64,000 nt of DNA, taken from Paraburkholderia acidisoli. GTDB lineage: Bacteria > Pseudomonadota > Gammaproteobacteria > Burkholderiales > Burkholderiaceae. Location of the stretch: assembly GCF_009789675.1 (NCBI RefSeq), contig NZ_CP046916.1:310001-374000 (forward strand). Reading direction: 5' to 3'. The stretch's first letter is position 1; each line of letters begins with the position of its first letter. Both the position numbers and the translations under genes were made by a program. Positions 28,995 through 36,631 of the stretch are shown here, one piece after another. The notes under the pieces were generated by a model. It saw only the letters and a program-made list of their open reading frames with translations, was not told where the DNA came from and made no database searches.

Positions 28995-29984
28995 TCAAGC
29001 GATATCCATCACGGCCTTGCCCGATTGCCGCCGTTCCTCGAGCGCCGCATGCGCGGTCTCGACGTTGTCGAGCGTGTAGCGGCCGTTGATCTCCACGTCG
29101 AGCGCGCCTTGCAGGATTGCGGCGAACACGTCGTTGGCGCGGCGCTGCACGGTGGGCGCGTCGGCGAGATGGTCGGCGAGACGCGGGCGCGTGAGGAACA
29201 GCGAGCCGGCTTCGCCGAGTTCGTACGGATCGAGGTCGCGCATCGGGCCCGTGACCGAGCCGTAGTTGACCACGAGCCCGCGCGTGCGCGTCGCGCGAAA
29301 ACTGTCGCGCAGCGTGGTGCGGCCCACGGCGTCGAACACCACGTCCACGCCTTTGCCGTGCGTCATGTCGCGGATGCGGTCGGCGAACGCGCCGTCTTCG
29401 TACATCAGCACGTGGTCGGCGCCGCGCGCGCGGGCGACGTCGGCTTTCTCGGCCGAACTGGTGGTTGCGAACACTTCCACGCCGCGCCGCTTCGCGAGTT
29501 GCACGAGCAACTGACCGATTCCGCCCGACGCCGCGTGGATCAGGCAGGTGTCGCCCGCGCCGAGACGCGCGACGTCTTCGAGCAGATAGTGGGCGGTCGA
29601 GCCCTGGAAGATGGCGGCCGCCGCGAGGTCGTAGGCGATGCCGTCGGGCAGCGTCGCCACGCGCGCCGCGGGCACGACGGCGTAGTCGGCATACGCGCCC
29701 CACGCGATGCACCACGCCACGCGGTCGCCCTTGCGGCAGTTCGTGACGCGCTCGCCCACGGCGACCACGTCGCCCGCGCCTTCCATGCCGAGCGTGCACG
29801 GAATGCGCACGGGATAGGTGCGCGAATCGCGGTACTTGCCCTGGCGCGTGTGGACGTCCATGAAGTTGACGCCCGCCGTGACGACGCGCACGAGCACCTC
29901 GTCGGGGCCCGGCTTCGGTATCTCGATCTCGACGCGCCGCAGCACTTCGGGGCCGCCGTATTCGTGTATCTGGATCGCTCGCAT
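28995..29984 (-). CDS. NADPH:quinone oxidoreductase (zinc-independent MDR family)
   Basis: A medium-chain reductase of 329 residues. The N-terminal GroES-like fold contains GVNFMDVHTRQGKY and LGMEGAGDVVAVGE; the C-terminal Rossmann domain has AASGGIGQLLVQLAKRRG. The zinc-binding residues of alcohol dehydrogenases are absent, which matches the QOR (Qor/YhdH-like) group, reducing quinones or enones with NADPH. It lies between the binding-protein gene (30 bases) and the MHS transporter (111 bases) on the same strand. Its role there is unclear. Confidence 0.92.
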   Translation of the reverse strand: MRAIQIHEYGGPEVLRRVEIEIPKPGPDEVLVRVVTAGVNFMDVHTRQGKYRDSRTYPVRIPCTLGMEGAGDVVAVGERVTNCRKGDRVAWCIAWGAYADYAVVPAARVATLPDGIAYDLAAAAIFQGSTAHYLLEDVARLGAGDTCLIHAASGGIGQLLVQLAKRRGVEVFATTSSAEKADVARARGADHVLMYEDGAFADRIRDMTHGKGVDVVFDAVGRTTLRDSFRATRTRGLVVNYGSVTGPMRDLDPYELGEAGSLFLTRPRLADHLADAPTVQRRANDVFAAILQGALDVEINGRYTLDNVETAHAALEERRQSGKAVMDIA

Positions 29985-30014
29985 GCGGCGTGTCTCCGTG
30001 GGTTCTGCGTTGCG

Positions 30015-31049
30015 TTATTCGGCGCGAGCGGCAGGCGCCGCGTCGGTAAAGCGGTTCGTGTAGGTGCGCGCCAGATCCACGTGGCGCGCGGCCACATCCG
30101 GGTCGACGCGCGCCAGCACCGCCAGCACGGCCGGTGGCGCCTCGGCGGGCATCGCGCCGGTGGGCGAATACGCGGGCTTCGTGACGGCCAGCGCCTGCCG
30201 GTACAGCGCGGAATCGCCGCCGCGCAACGCGGTGGGCACGACCGCTTCGATCTGCGCTTCGTCGTGCGTCTGGATGAAGTGCAAGGCCGCGACCACGGCG
30301 CGCACGAGCTTCGCGGTGTCGTCGCGATGCGCGTCGATCCAGTCGCGCCGCATATAGAGGCACGCGCCCACGTACGGGCCGCCGAGTCGCGCGCGGGTCG
30401 CGGCGACGCTGCGCATGTCGGCGAGCGGCCGCGCCTGCGCGCGCACCAGCAGACGCGTGGCCGTGGGCTCTTCGATCATGCCCGCGTCGATCGAGCCGTC
30501 GGCGAGCGCGCGTTCGAACGCGGCTTCGTTCGCGAGCGGCACGAGCGCGTAACTGCCCGCGGCCACGCCCGACTGCTCGACCAGAAAGCGCGTGAGGTAA
30601 TACGTCGACGAACCGAAGCCGGTCACGCCCAGGCGCCGCCCGCGCGCATCGGCCATCGAGCGCATGGTGTCGTCGCGGCGCGCCACTTCGATCAATCCCG
30701 CCGACTGCATGAGCACCGCCACCGACTGCACGTCGAGCCCGTGACTCTGCAGCTCGATCGTGTGGTCGTAATAGCCGACCGCGCCTTGCACCGCGCCCGC
30801 GACGAGTTCCGTCGACGTGTCGATGCCGGCCGGCGCGGAGATCACGCGCACGTCGAGCCCCTCACGGCGGAAATAACCGAGCTGATCGGCGAGTATCACG
30901 GGCAGATAGACCAGCTTCGCGGCGCCGCCCGTCATCAGCGTGATCGGCTGCGCGTGCGCATGGCTGGCCAGCCAGAGCGGCGCGCAGCCGAGAAAGGTGC
31001 GGATCAGGGCGCGAAACTGTGCGCGGAAGGGCGCGGCGCGGCGCGGCAT
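30015..31049 (-). CDS. ABC transporter substrate-binding protein, NitT/TauT (NMT1-like)
   Basis: A periplasmic binding protein of 344 residues with a signal peptide ending near ASHAHA. The mature part has the SsuA/NMT1 layout: VYLPVILADQLGYFRREGLDV, an AVGYYDHTIELQSHG segment and a helical C-terminus. GGAGA precedes the ATG at 31049. There is no matching permease or ATPase in the window, so it is either an orphan or serves a transporter elsewhere. The ligand may be a sulfonate, nitrate-like anion or aromatic acid; the sequence does not decide. Confidence 0.9.
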   Translation of the reverse strand: MPRRAAPFRAQFRALIRTFLGCAPLWLASHAHAQPITLMTGGAAKLVYLPVILADQLGYFRREGLDVRVISAPAGIDTSTELVAGAVQGAVGYYDHTIELQSHGLDVQSVAVLMQSAGLIEVARRDDTMRSMADARGRRLGVTGFGSSTYYLTRFLVEQSGVAAGSYALVPLANEAAFERALADGSIDAGMIEEPTATRLLVRAQARPLADMRSVAATRARLGGPYVGACLYMRRDWIDAHRDDTAKLVRAVVAALHFIQTHDEAQIEAVVPTALRGGDSALYRQALAVTKPAYSPTGAMPAEAPPAVLAVLARVDPDVAARHVDLARTYTNRFTDAAPAARAE

Positions 31050-31403
31050 TTGGTCTCCTCGTGGTCGGGACGCGTCGTTATCGTTGGCATCGTCGATAGG
31101 GGTGCAGTATAAAAAACGTCACCCTTCTGATTGCCTTCCGGCGGCGCGCCGATTTCTACGTAGTTTCCCGGCCATCGCCGGGCCGCGATCGGTGGGCGAT
31201 CGGGTTTGTGATATAAAGCCGTGTCGGAAAAGGCAGGCTTGGCGTGGTCAGCCCAAGCCCTTTCGGTAACGAAAGCTCTGGTCTTTGGCTTCGTGCACGA
31301 GATCCCCACGACGAACAGCGGCGCCATCGGGCGCTATTTTGTTCGTCCGTGTGGCATCCCGCATGAGGAACGCTCCGGTCGAACTCGACACCAGGAGCCG
31401 TTC
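31050..31403. other. 354-bp divergent intergenic region
   Basis: This separates the minus-strand binding-protein gene from the plus-strand monooxygenase gene. The 31050-31215 part has AT-rich promoter-like stretches (TATAAAAAA near 31108, GATATAAAG near 31210). The 31216-31347 part is unusually rich in complementary segments, listed separately. A ribosome-binding site for the monooxygenase (CAGGAG) ends at 31396. An open frame exists in front of the monooxygenase but shows no protein-like features. Confidence 0.6.
31216..31347 (+). promoter_or_regulatory. candidate structured 5' leader (multi-hairpin) of the FAD monooxygenase gene
   Basis: Successive complementary segments: AAGCC (31216-31220) with GGCTT (31287-31291) could close a junction; inside are GGCTTGG/CCAAGCC (31236-31242 and 31253-31259) and a perfect CTTTCG-GTAA-CGAAAG hairpin (31260-31275) with a GNRA-type loop. 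Downstream, GACGAAC/GTTCGTC (31310-31316 and 31341-31347) encloses GCGCC-ATCG-GGCGC (31321-31334). AAGCC and CCAAGCC compete for the same partners, so alternative folds are possible. I cannot match it to a known riboswitch class. It may be a leader of the downstream gene, an sRNA, or chance. Confidence 0.35.
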
Positions 31404-33029
31404 ATGCCCGCATTCCCTTCGTCCATTCATGATGTCCTCATCGCAGGGGCCGGTCCCGTCGGGCTGTTTCTCGCCTGCGAATTGCGCCTGCACGGCCTTT
31501 CGGTGCTCGTGCTCGAACGCGCGCCCGACCCGCATTCTCCCTTGAAGCGCTTGCCGTTCGGCATGCGCGGGCTCAACGCGCCCACGCTCGAGGCGTTGTA
31601 CCGGCGCGGCCTGCTGGCGGAGCTGACCGCGGAGCAGGGCACGCGCGACGCCGCGCAGCCCGCCGCGGCGAACGCGGCGTCCGCGCACTGGGCGCAGCAG
31701 CCGCGCCGTCCCGCCGGGCACTTCGCGGGCATTCAGTTCTTTCACGACGATATCGACGAAACCCGCTGGCCGTATCGCTTGCCGAGCCCGGCCGGCACGA
31801 GCCTGCCGGTCGCGCTGGAAACGCTCGAAACGGTGCTCGCGCGCCGCGCCGTGGCCCTGGGCGCGCAGATCCTGCGCGGCGTGAGCGTGGACGACTGCGT
31901 GGGTTCCGCCGACGACGTGACCGTGCGCGCGGGCGCCGCCACGTTTCGCGCGCGCTGGCTGGTGGGTTGCGACGGCGGGCGCAGCGCGGTGCGCAAGGCG
32001 GCGGGCTTCGACTTCGTGGGTACGGAACCCGAGTTGACGGGCTATTCCGTCGATGTCGAACTCGCCGATCCCGCCGCGCTGCCCGCCGGCCGCCGCTACA
32101 CGCCAACCGGCATGTACACGTACGCGCGTCCCGGCACGATCGCCATGGTCGATTTCGACGGCGGCGCGTGTCATCGCACCGCACTCACGCTCGATCACGT
32201 GCAGGCGGTGCTGCGCCGCGTCTCGGGCGTCGAGGTCACGCTCACGGCGCTGCGCACGGGCACGACCTGGACGGACCGCGCGATGCAGGCGAGCGCGTAT
32301 CGCCGCGGGCGCGTCCTGCTGGCGGGCGACGCCGCGCATGTTCATTCGCCGCTGGGCGGGCAGGGGCTCAATCTCGGCATCGGCGATGCGATGAATCTGG
32401 GCTGGAAGCTGGCGGCCACGTTGCGCGGCGAGGCGAGCGCCGGGCTGCTCGACAGCTATCACGCGGAACGGCACGCGGTGGGCGCGCGCGTGCTCGACGG
32501 GTCGCGCGCGCAAATCGCGCTGATGCGGCCCACACCGGCTACGCGCTCGCTCGCGGCCATCGTGCGCGATCTGCTCGCCACGCGCGACGGCGCGACGTAT
32601 TTCGCGGAGCGCGTGTGGGGTGTGGGGCTGCGTTACGATCTGAACGCCGATGATGCGGGCATCGATCACGCGGATGTTCATCCGTTAGTGGGCCGCAGCG
32701 CGCCCGATTTCGAATTCGTCGACGGTACGAAGCTCGGCACTTTGCTGCGCGAGGGCAAAGGCTTATTGCTCGATTTCGAGCGCGAGGCCTCGCGCGATGC
32801 CTTGGCGAGCGGCTGGCGCGATCGTGTGAATTACATCGCGCGCGAGGCGAAAGACCGGCTCGGTTTGCGCGCGCTGCTGATCCGCCCCGATGGCTGTGTT
32901 GCGTGGGCAAGCGACGCCGCGCCCGGCGAAGCGGAACTCACTCGCGCGCTGCGGCGCTGGTTCGGCACGCCGGGCGAAATTGGCGAAAGCGGCGGCGGCC
33001 CATTCGCCGCGCGCCGGGTGATCGAGTAA
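31404..33029 (+). CDS. FAD-dependent aromatic monooxygenase (PHBH fold)
   Basis: A flavoprotein of about 541 residues of the class A hydroxylase type. The FAD-binding GxGxxG is at 15-20 (AGAGPVG), followed by the ribose-binding Glu in VLERAPD. The DG motif is in CDGGRSAVRKAAG, and the GD motif in LLAGDAAHVHSPLGGQGLNLGIGDA (roughly 306-330). The C-terminal 140 residues form the thioredoxin-like domain of phenol/resorcinol hydroxylase relatives. CAGGAG precedes the ATG at 31404 by eight bases; the open frame upstream is leader. It probably hydroxylates an aromatic or polyketide-like compound with NAD(P)H and O2. Confidence 0.92.
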   Translation: MPAFPSSIHDVLIAGAGPVGLFLACELRLHGLSVLVLERAPDPHSPLKRLPFGMRGLNAPTLEALYRRGLLAELTAEQGTRDAAQPAAANAASAHWAQQPRRPAGHFAGIQFFHDDIDETRWPYRLPSPAGTSLPVALETLETVLARRAVALGAQILRGVSVDDCVGSADDVTVRAGAATFRARWLVGCDGGRSAVRKAAGFDFVGTEPELTGYSVDVELADPAALPAGRRYTPTGMYTYARPGTIAMVDFDGGACHRTALTLDHVQAVLRRVSGVEVTLTALRTGTTWTDRAMQASAYRRGRVLLAGDAAHVHSPLGGQGLNLGIGDAMNLGWKLAATLRGEASAGLLDSYHAERHAVGARVLDGSRAQIALMRPTPATRSLAAIVRDLLATRDGATYFAERVWGVGLRYDLNADDAGIDHADVHPLVGRSAPDFEFVDGTKLGTLLREGKGLLLDFEREASRDALASGWRDRVNYIAREAKDRLGLRALLIRPDGCVAWASDAAPGEAELTRALRRWFGTPGEIGESGGGPFAARRVIE

Positions 33030-33031
33030 GT

Positions 33032-34054
33032 TCAATGCCCCAGACCGCTCGCCGCGATCTGCTGCTCCACGTACTGCGCGAATAGCGCGTGCGTATGCGT
33101 GGTCGGATGCAGGTCGTCGGCGAACATGTACTTCTGGTCCGCGTCGGTCGAGACATAGGTCGCGGGCGAGCACAGCAGCGAAGTATCGTCGGGCGTTTTG
33201 TTCGGGTCGCACGCCTGGCCCGTATTCGACACGGTAAAGCCGTTCGACTGATAGTTCGCGATAGCCTGCGTGAGCCACGTATAGGAATCGACCTGAATCA
33301 CCTTGTTCTGCACGCCTTGCGTTTGCAACGCGCTGGTCAACGTGCTGTTGAACACCTGCGAGAGCTGCGTGTAGTTCGCGCCGCCGTCCGTGGAGGTGAT
33401 GCCCTTTGGCGAGAGACCCACGTTGGGCGCGTTGACGACCACCACGTGCGTCGCGCCGTTGTTCACGATGGACGCGATCACCTGCGCGAGCGTGGTCGCC
33501 GCGGTTTGCACGGTGGCCGTTGCCGCGGGCGGCGAACCCGCGCGCAGGATGTCGTTCGCGCCCGCCCACACGAGCACGAGCTGGTTCGAGTTGAATTTCC
33601 CGTACGTGGAGAGAAAACTCGACACTTGCTGATTGACCGGCATTTCGATGTTGCCGATCACGTCGGTGAGAAAGTCGTATTGCGTGGCGGCGGTCGCGAC
33701 CGTCGAGCCGCCTTCCGCATAGCCCAGGCCGCCCGCCGCGCTGAGTTTGTGATCGACGCTGATGGTAAAGGCGGGCGTGAGTGAGCCACCGTAGTACTGC
33801 GCCACGTCCTGGGTCCAGACCTGGCCGGGATTGGTCGTGAATTTGCCGCCGCCCACGGCGCTCGCAATGGGCGCATAGGTGCCCACGTCCGAAAGACTGT
33901 CGCCGAACGAGACCACTTGCAGCGTCACGCCACCGGGCGCGGTGCTGCTCGTGCTGCCGCCCGATGAACTGCCGCCGCCACCGCCGCAAGCGGCAAGAAA
34001 TGCAAACGCCGCGGAAGAAATTGCCGCGCGTACGACATTGAGTTTGACTCGCAT
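33032..34054 (-). CDS. GDSL/SGNH-family esterase, lipoprotein
   Basis: A secreted esterase or lipase of about 340 residues. A lipoprotein signal peptide ends at the lipobox LAAC (C23), followed by a Gly/Ser/Thr-rich linker (residues 24-43). The SGNH hydrolase starts with SFGDSLSDVGTY, nucleophile S53. Block III is GANDIL and block V DDLHPTTHTH. AAAGGAG precedes the ATG at 34054 by seven bases, so this start is preferred over an ATG 18 bases upstream. It is convergent with the monooxygenase (2-base gap between the stops). It probably sits on the outer membrane facing out or into the periplasm; its substrate is unknown. Confidence 0.92.
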   Translation of the reverse strand: MRVKLNVVRAAISSAAFAFLAACGGGGGSSSGGSTSSTAPGGVTLQVVSFGDSLSDVGTYAPIASAVGGGKFTTNPGQVWTQDVAQYYGGSLTPAFTISVDHKLSAAGGLGYAEGGSTVATAATQYDFLTDVIGNIEMPVNQQVSSFLSTYGKFNSNQLVLVWAGANDILRAGSPPAATATVQTAATTLAQVIASIVNNGATHVVVVNAPNVGLSPKGITSTDGGANYTQLSQVFNSTLTSALQTQGVQNKVIQVDSYTWLTQAIANYQSNGFTVSNTGQACDPNKTPDDTSLLCSPATYVSTDADQKYMFADDLHPTTHTHALFAQYVEQQIAASGLGH

Positions 34055-34275
34055 GGCGACTCCTTTCCGCACGCAGCGGCTTGGCCAGTGTGTTGAATTC
34101 GTGATGTCACGCGATCATCAGGAACGGAGTAGCAAGAAGAGTGCGCGCCTCGCCCGATTCGCGAAATTTTCTAACGCGAATCGGCAAATTAACTGGTTTG
34201 CCGCGCGGCCCGGGGATGGTTATCCTTGCGGTTCGACGGCAATTTGACGGCGATTTCAGGCGACGGAAGACTCTC

Positions 34276-35169
34276 ATGCTCAAACACATCGAAACGGCGT
34301 TGCTCGATATCGCCTATGAGGAACACGGCGAGGCGAGCGGCTGGCCGGTCGTCTTGCTGCACGGGTTCCCCTACGACATTCACGCCTATGACGAGGTGAC
34401 GCCACGGCTCACGGCGCAGGGCGCACGCGTCATCACGCCGTATCTGCGCGGCTACGGTCCCACGCGCTTCCGTTCGCCCGAAACCGTGCGCTCGGGCCAG
34501 CAGGCGGCGCTCGGCGCCGACTTGCTGGCGCTGCTCGATGCGTTGCACATCGAGCGCGCCCTGCTCGGCGGATACGACTGGGGCGGCCGCGCCGCGTGCG
34601 TCGTGGCGGCGCTGTATCCCGAGAGGGCGCGCGCGCTGGTATCGGTCAACGGCTACAACATCCAGAATATCGCCGCCTCGGCGCAGCCCGCGGATCCCGA
34701 GAAGGAATACCGCATGTGGTATCAGTACTATCTGCACGGCGAGCGCGGCCGCGCGGGACTCACTGAAAACCGCCGCGCGTTTTGCCGTTTGCTCTGGTCG
34801 CTCTGGTCGCCAACGTGGCGTTTCAGCGACAGCACTTACGCGCAATCGGCGGCGGCGTTCGACAACGCCGATTTCGTCGATGTGGTCGTGCATTCGTATC
34901 GGCATCGCTATGCACTGGTCGAAGGCGATCCGCAGTTCGATGCGATGGAGCGCCGCCTCGCGGCCACACCGCCGATCACCGTGCCCACCATCACGCTCGA
35001 AGGCGATGCCGACGGCGTGGCGCCCGTTGGCGGCAGGCTCGCCAATGCGCAGCGCTTCACGGCGCGCCACGAGAATCGCATCGTCGCGAACGCGGGCCAC
35101 AATCTTCCGCAGGAAGCGCCCGAAGCATTCGCCGCCGCGGTGCTCGACGTCAACGCGTGGACCGCATGA
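34276..35169 (+). CDS. alpha/beta hydrolase, epoxide hydrolase/dehalogenase-like
   Basis: A hydrolase of 297 residues. The oxyanion HGFP is at 29-32, the nucleophile elbow GYDWGG makes D101 the nucleophile, and NAGHNLPQEAPEAFA holds the catalytic His. An Asp nucleophile points to epoxide hydrolases or haloalkane dehalogenases. GGAAG precedes the ATG at 34276 by seven bases; the frame upstream to 34141 does not look like protein. The GFA gene follows after 46 bases on the same strand. It is a second member of this family in the window, distinct from the one at 13.9 kb. Confidence 0.88.
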   Translation: MLKHIETALLDIAYEEHGEASGWPVVLLHGFPYDIHAYDEVTPRLTAQGARVITPYLRGYGPTRFRSPETVRSGQQAALGADLLALLDALHIERALLGGYDWGGRAACVVAALYPERARALVSVNGYNIQNIAASAQPADPEKEYRMWYQYYLHGERGRAGLTENRRAFCRLLWSLWSPTWRFSDSTYAQSAAAFDNADFVDVVVHSYRHRYALVEGDPQFDAMERRLAATPPITVPTITLEGDADGVAPVGGRLANAQRFTARHENRIVANAGHNLPQEAPEAFAAAVLDVNAWTA

Positions 35170-35215
35170 CGCGCGGCGTCCCGCCCGCGGTTTCAAATCG
35201 AAGAGGAACAAGACA

Positions 35216-35650
35216 ATGAGCGACAACACGCATTCGCATGCGGGCCAGTGTCATTGCGGCGCCGTGCGTTTCGAGGTGACGTTGCGTGACGGTTTCACAA
35301 GCGTGCGCCGCTGCAATTGCTCGTATTGCCGTATGCGCGGCGCGGTGATCGTCGCGGCGGAAGCCGGCGGCATCACGTTTTTGCAAGGCGAAGACCGGCT
35401 CACGAGTTATCGCTTCAATAGCGAAACGGCGCGGCATTTTTTCTGCTCGCACTGCGGGATCGCCACGCATTTGCAACGTCGCTCGGACCCGAATCTGTTC
35501 GGCGTGAACGTGGCGTGTCTGGATGGCGTGAGTCCGTTCGATTTCGCCGACGTGCCGGTCATGGACGGCGTGAATCATCCGAACGATACGGGCGGCCCGG
35601 CGCGCCGGGCCGGCACGTTGCGGTTTATCGCCGCCGAATCAGGCGCGTAG
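35216..35650 (+). CDS. GFA-family (glutathione-dependent formaldehyde-activating-like) protein
   Basis: A zinc-binding protein of 144 residues with the cysteine pattern of the family: C12, C14 (QCHCGAVRFE), C33, C35, C38 (CNCSYCRMRG) and C77, C80 (FFCSHCG). The name comes from Gfa of Paracoccus, whose direct role in formaldehyde activation is disputed. GAGGAACA precedes the ATG at 35216. It follows the alpha/beta hydrolase after 46 bases and is probably cotranscribed. A role in detoxifying aldehydes or thiols is inferred. Confidence 0.9.
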   Translation: MSDNTHSHAGQCHCGAVRFEVTLRDGFTSVRRCNCSYCRMRGAVIVAAEAGGITFLQGEDRLTSYRFNSETARHFFCSHCGIATHLQRRSDPNLFGVNVACLDGVSPFDFADVPVMDGVNHPNDTGGPARRAGTLRFIAAESGA

Positions 35651-35801
35651 TCAATCGCCGCAAAAACCCGGCGCGGTTGTGGCGCGGCGACGCGCGTGGC
35701 AGGATGGCGGCTTCATGCGGCTGGCGGCAGTGGGCTTATGCAATGCAATGTTGAAGCGTTGCGCGGCCGCCTCGCACTCACTTCGTTCGCTTGATTCCCT
35801 C

Positions 35802-36425
35802 ATGCTTCGATTCGACAACCTCAGCAAGCGCTATGGCGAGCGCGTTATCTTTCAGGGGCTGCAACACGCATTCGGCGCTGGATGCGTCGCGTTGTGCGAT
35901 GAAAACGGCAGCGGCAAATCCACCTTGTTCGGCTTGCTCGCGGGCACGCTCGAGGCCGACACCGGCGAGGTCTGGCTCGGCGGCCACTCGCTGCGCAGCG
36001 CGCCGCTCGAGGCGAAAGCGGCATTGGCCTACGTGCCGGACGATTGCCTGACTTATCCCACGCATACGGGGCGCGCGTTTCTGGAACTCGTGGCGGCGCG
36101 TCGCAACACGACCGTGAGCGCGGGAACGCTCGAACTCGCGGAGCGTTTCGGCCTGGCGCCGCATCTGGAGAAGCGTTTCGAGCAGATGTCGCTCGGCTCG
36201 CGCAAGAAGTTCTTTCTCACGGCGGCCACGCTGGGCGAATCCAGGGTGTTGATCGCGGACGAAGCGGACGCGGGCCTCGACGCCGCCGCGCGCGCCGTGC
36301 TTATCGACCTCTTCAAGACCCTGGGTCAGGACCGCACCGTGTTTTTCTCCAGCTACGATACGGTGCTGATACGCGGCTGCGACGCGAAAATGCTGGGTTT
36401 TGCCGAGCTGGGAAGGCACGAATAA
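35802..36425 (+). CDS. lone ABC transporter-type ATPase with altered motifs
   Basis: A 207-residue ATP-binding cassette. Walker A is at 33-40 (DENGSGKS, with Asp instead of the usual first Gly), Walker B ends with DE at 153-154 (LIADEAD) and the D-loop is GLD. Deviations: the Q-loop Gln is Asp in YVPDD (80-81), the signature reads MSLGS rather than LSGGQ, and the H-loop His is Tyr185 (FFSSYDT). No permease is encoded nearby. It is followed by the GT-C-like membrane protein after 206 bases. It may be a slow or regulatory ATPase, or a degenerate remnant. The ATG at 35802 matches the canonical start of such domains. Confidence 0.85.
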   Translation: MLRFDNLSKRYGERVIFQGLQHAFGAGCVALCDENGSGKSTLFGLLAGTLEADTGEVWLGGHSLRSAPLEAKAALAYVPDDCLTYPTHTGRAFLELVAARRNTTVSAGTLELAERFGLAPHLEKRFEQMSLGSRKKFFLTAATLGESRVLIADEADAGLDAAARAVLIDLFKTLGQDRTVFFSSYDTVLIRGCDAKMLGFAELGRHE

Positions 36426-36631
36426 GGTCAGCGCGCGCGTCGGGCGCCACGGCGCTGCGCTGGGACAGAACCGCCGCGCGAACAGTCAAATCCTTTCAAT
36501 TTATTGCGAATTGTGCCGTTAACCCGTTAGCGTAGGCCGGCAGAATCCGGAAACGCTGCGCAGCAGGCGTGCGTAGGCGTCGGCCGGTACGCGGTCGAGG
36601 AGACGAAGACGATTGACGGGACAGTCCAGCA

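Noticed and set aside
31004..31327. Possible small gene on the minus strand in the binding-protein/monooxygenase spacer
   Set aside because: The peptide shows no domain and overlaps the structured region and the binding-protein start; complementary segments explain the sequence better.
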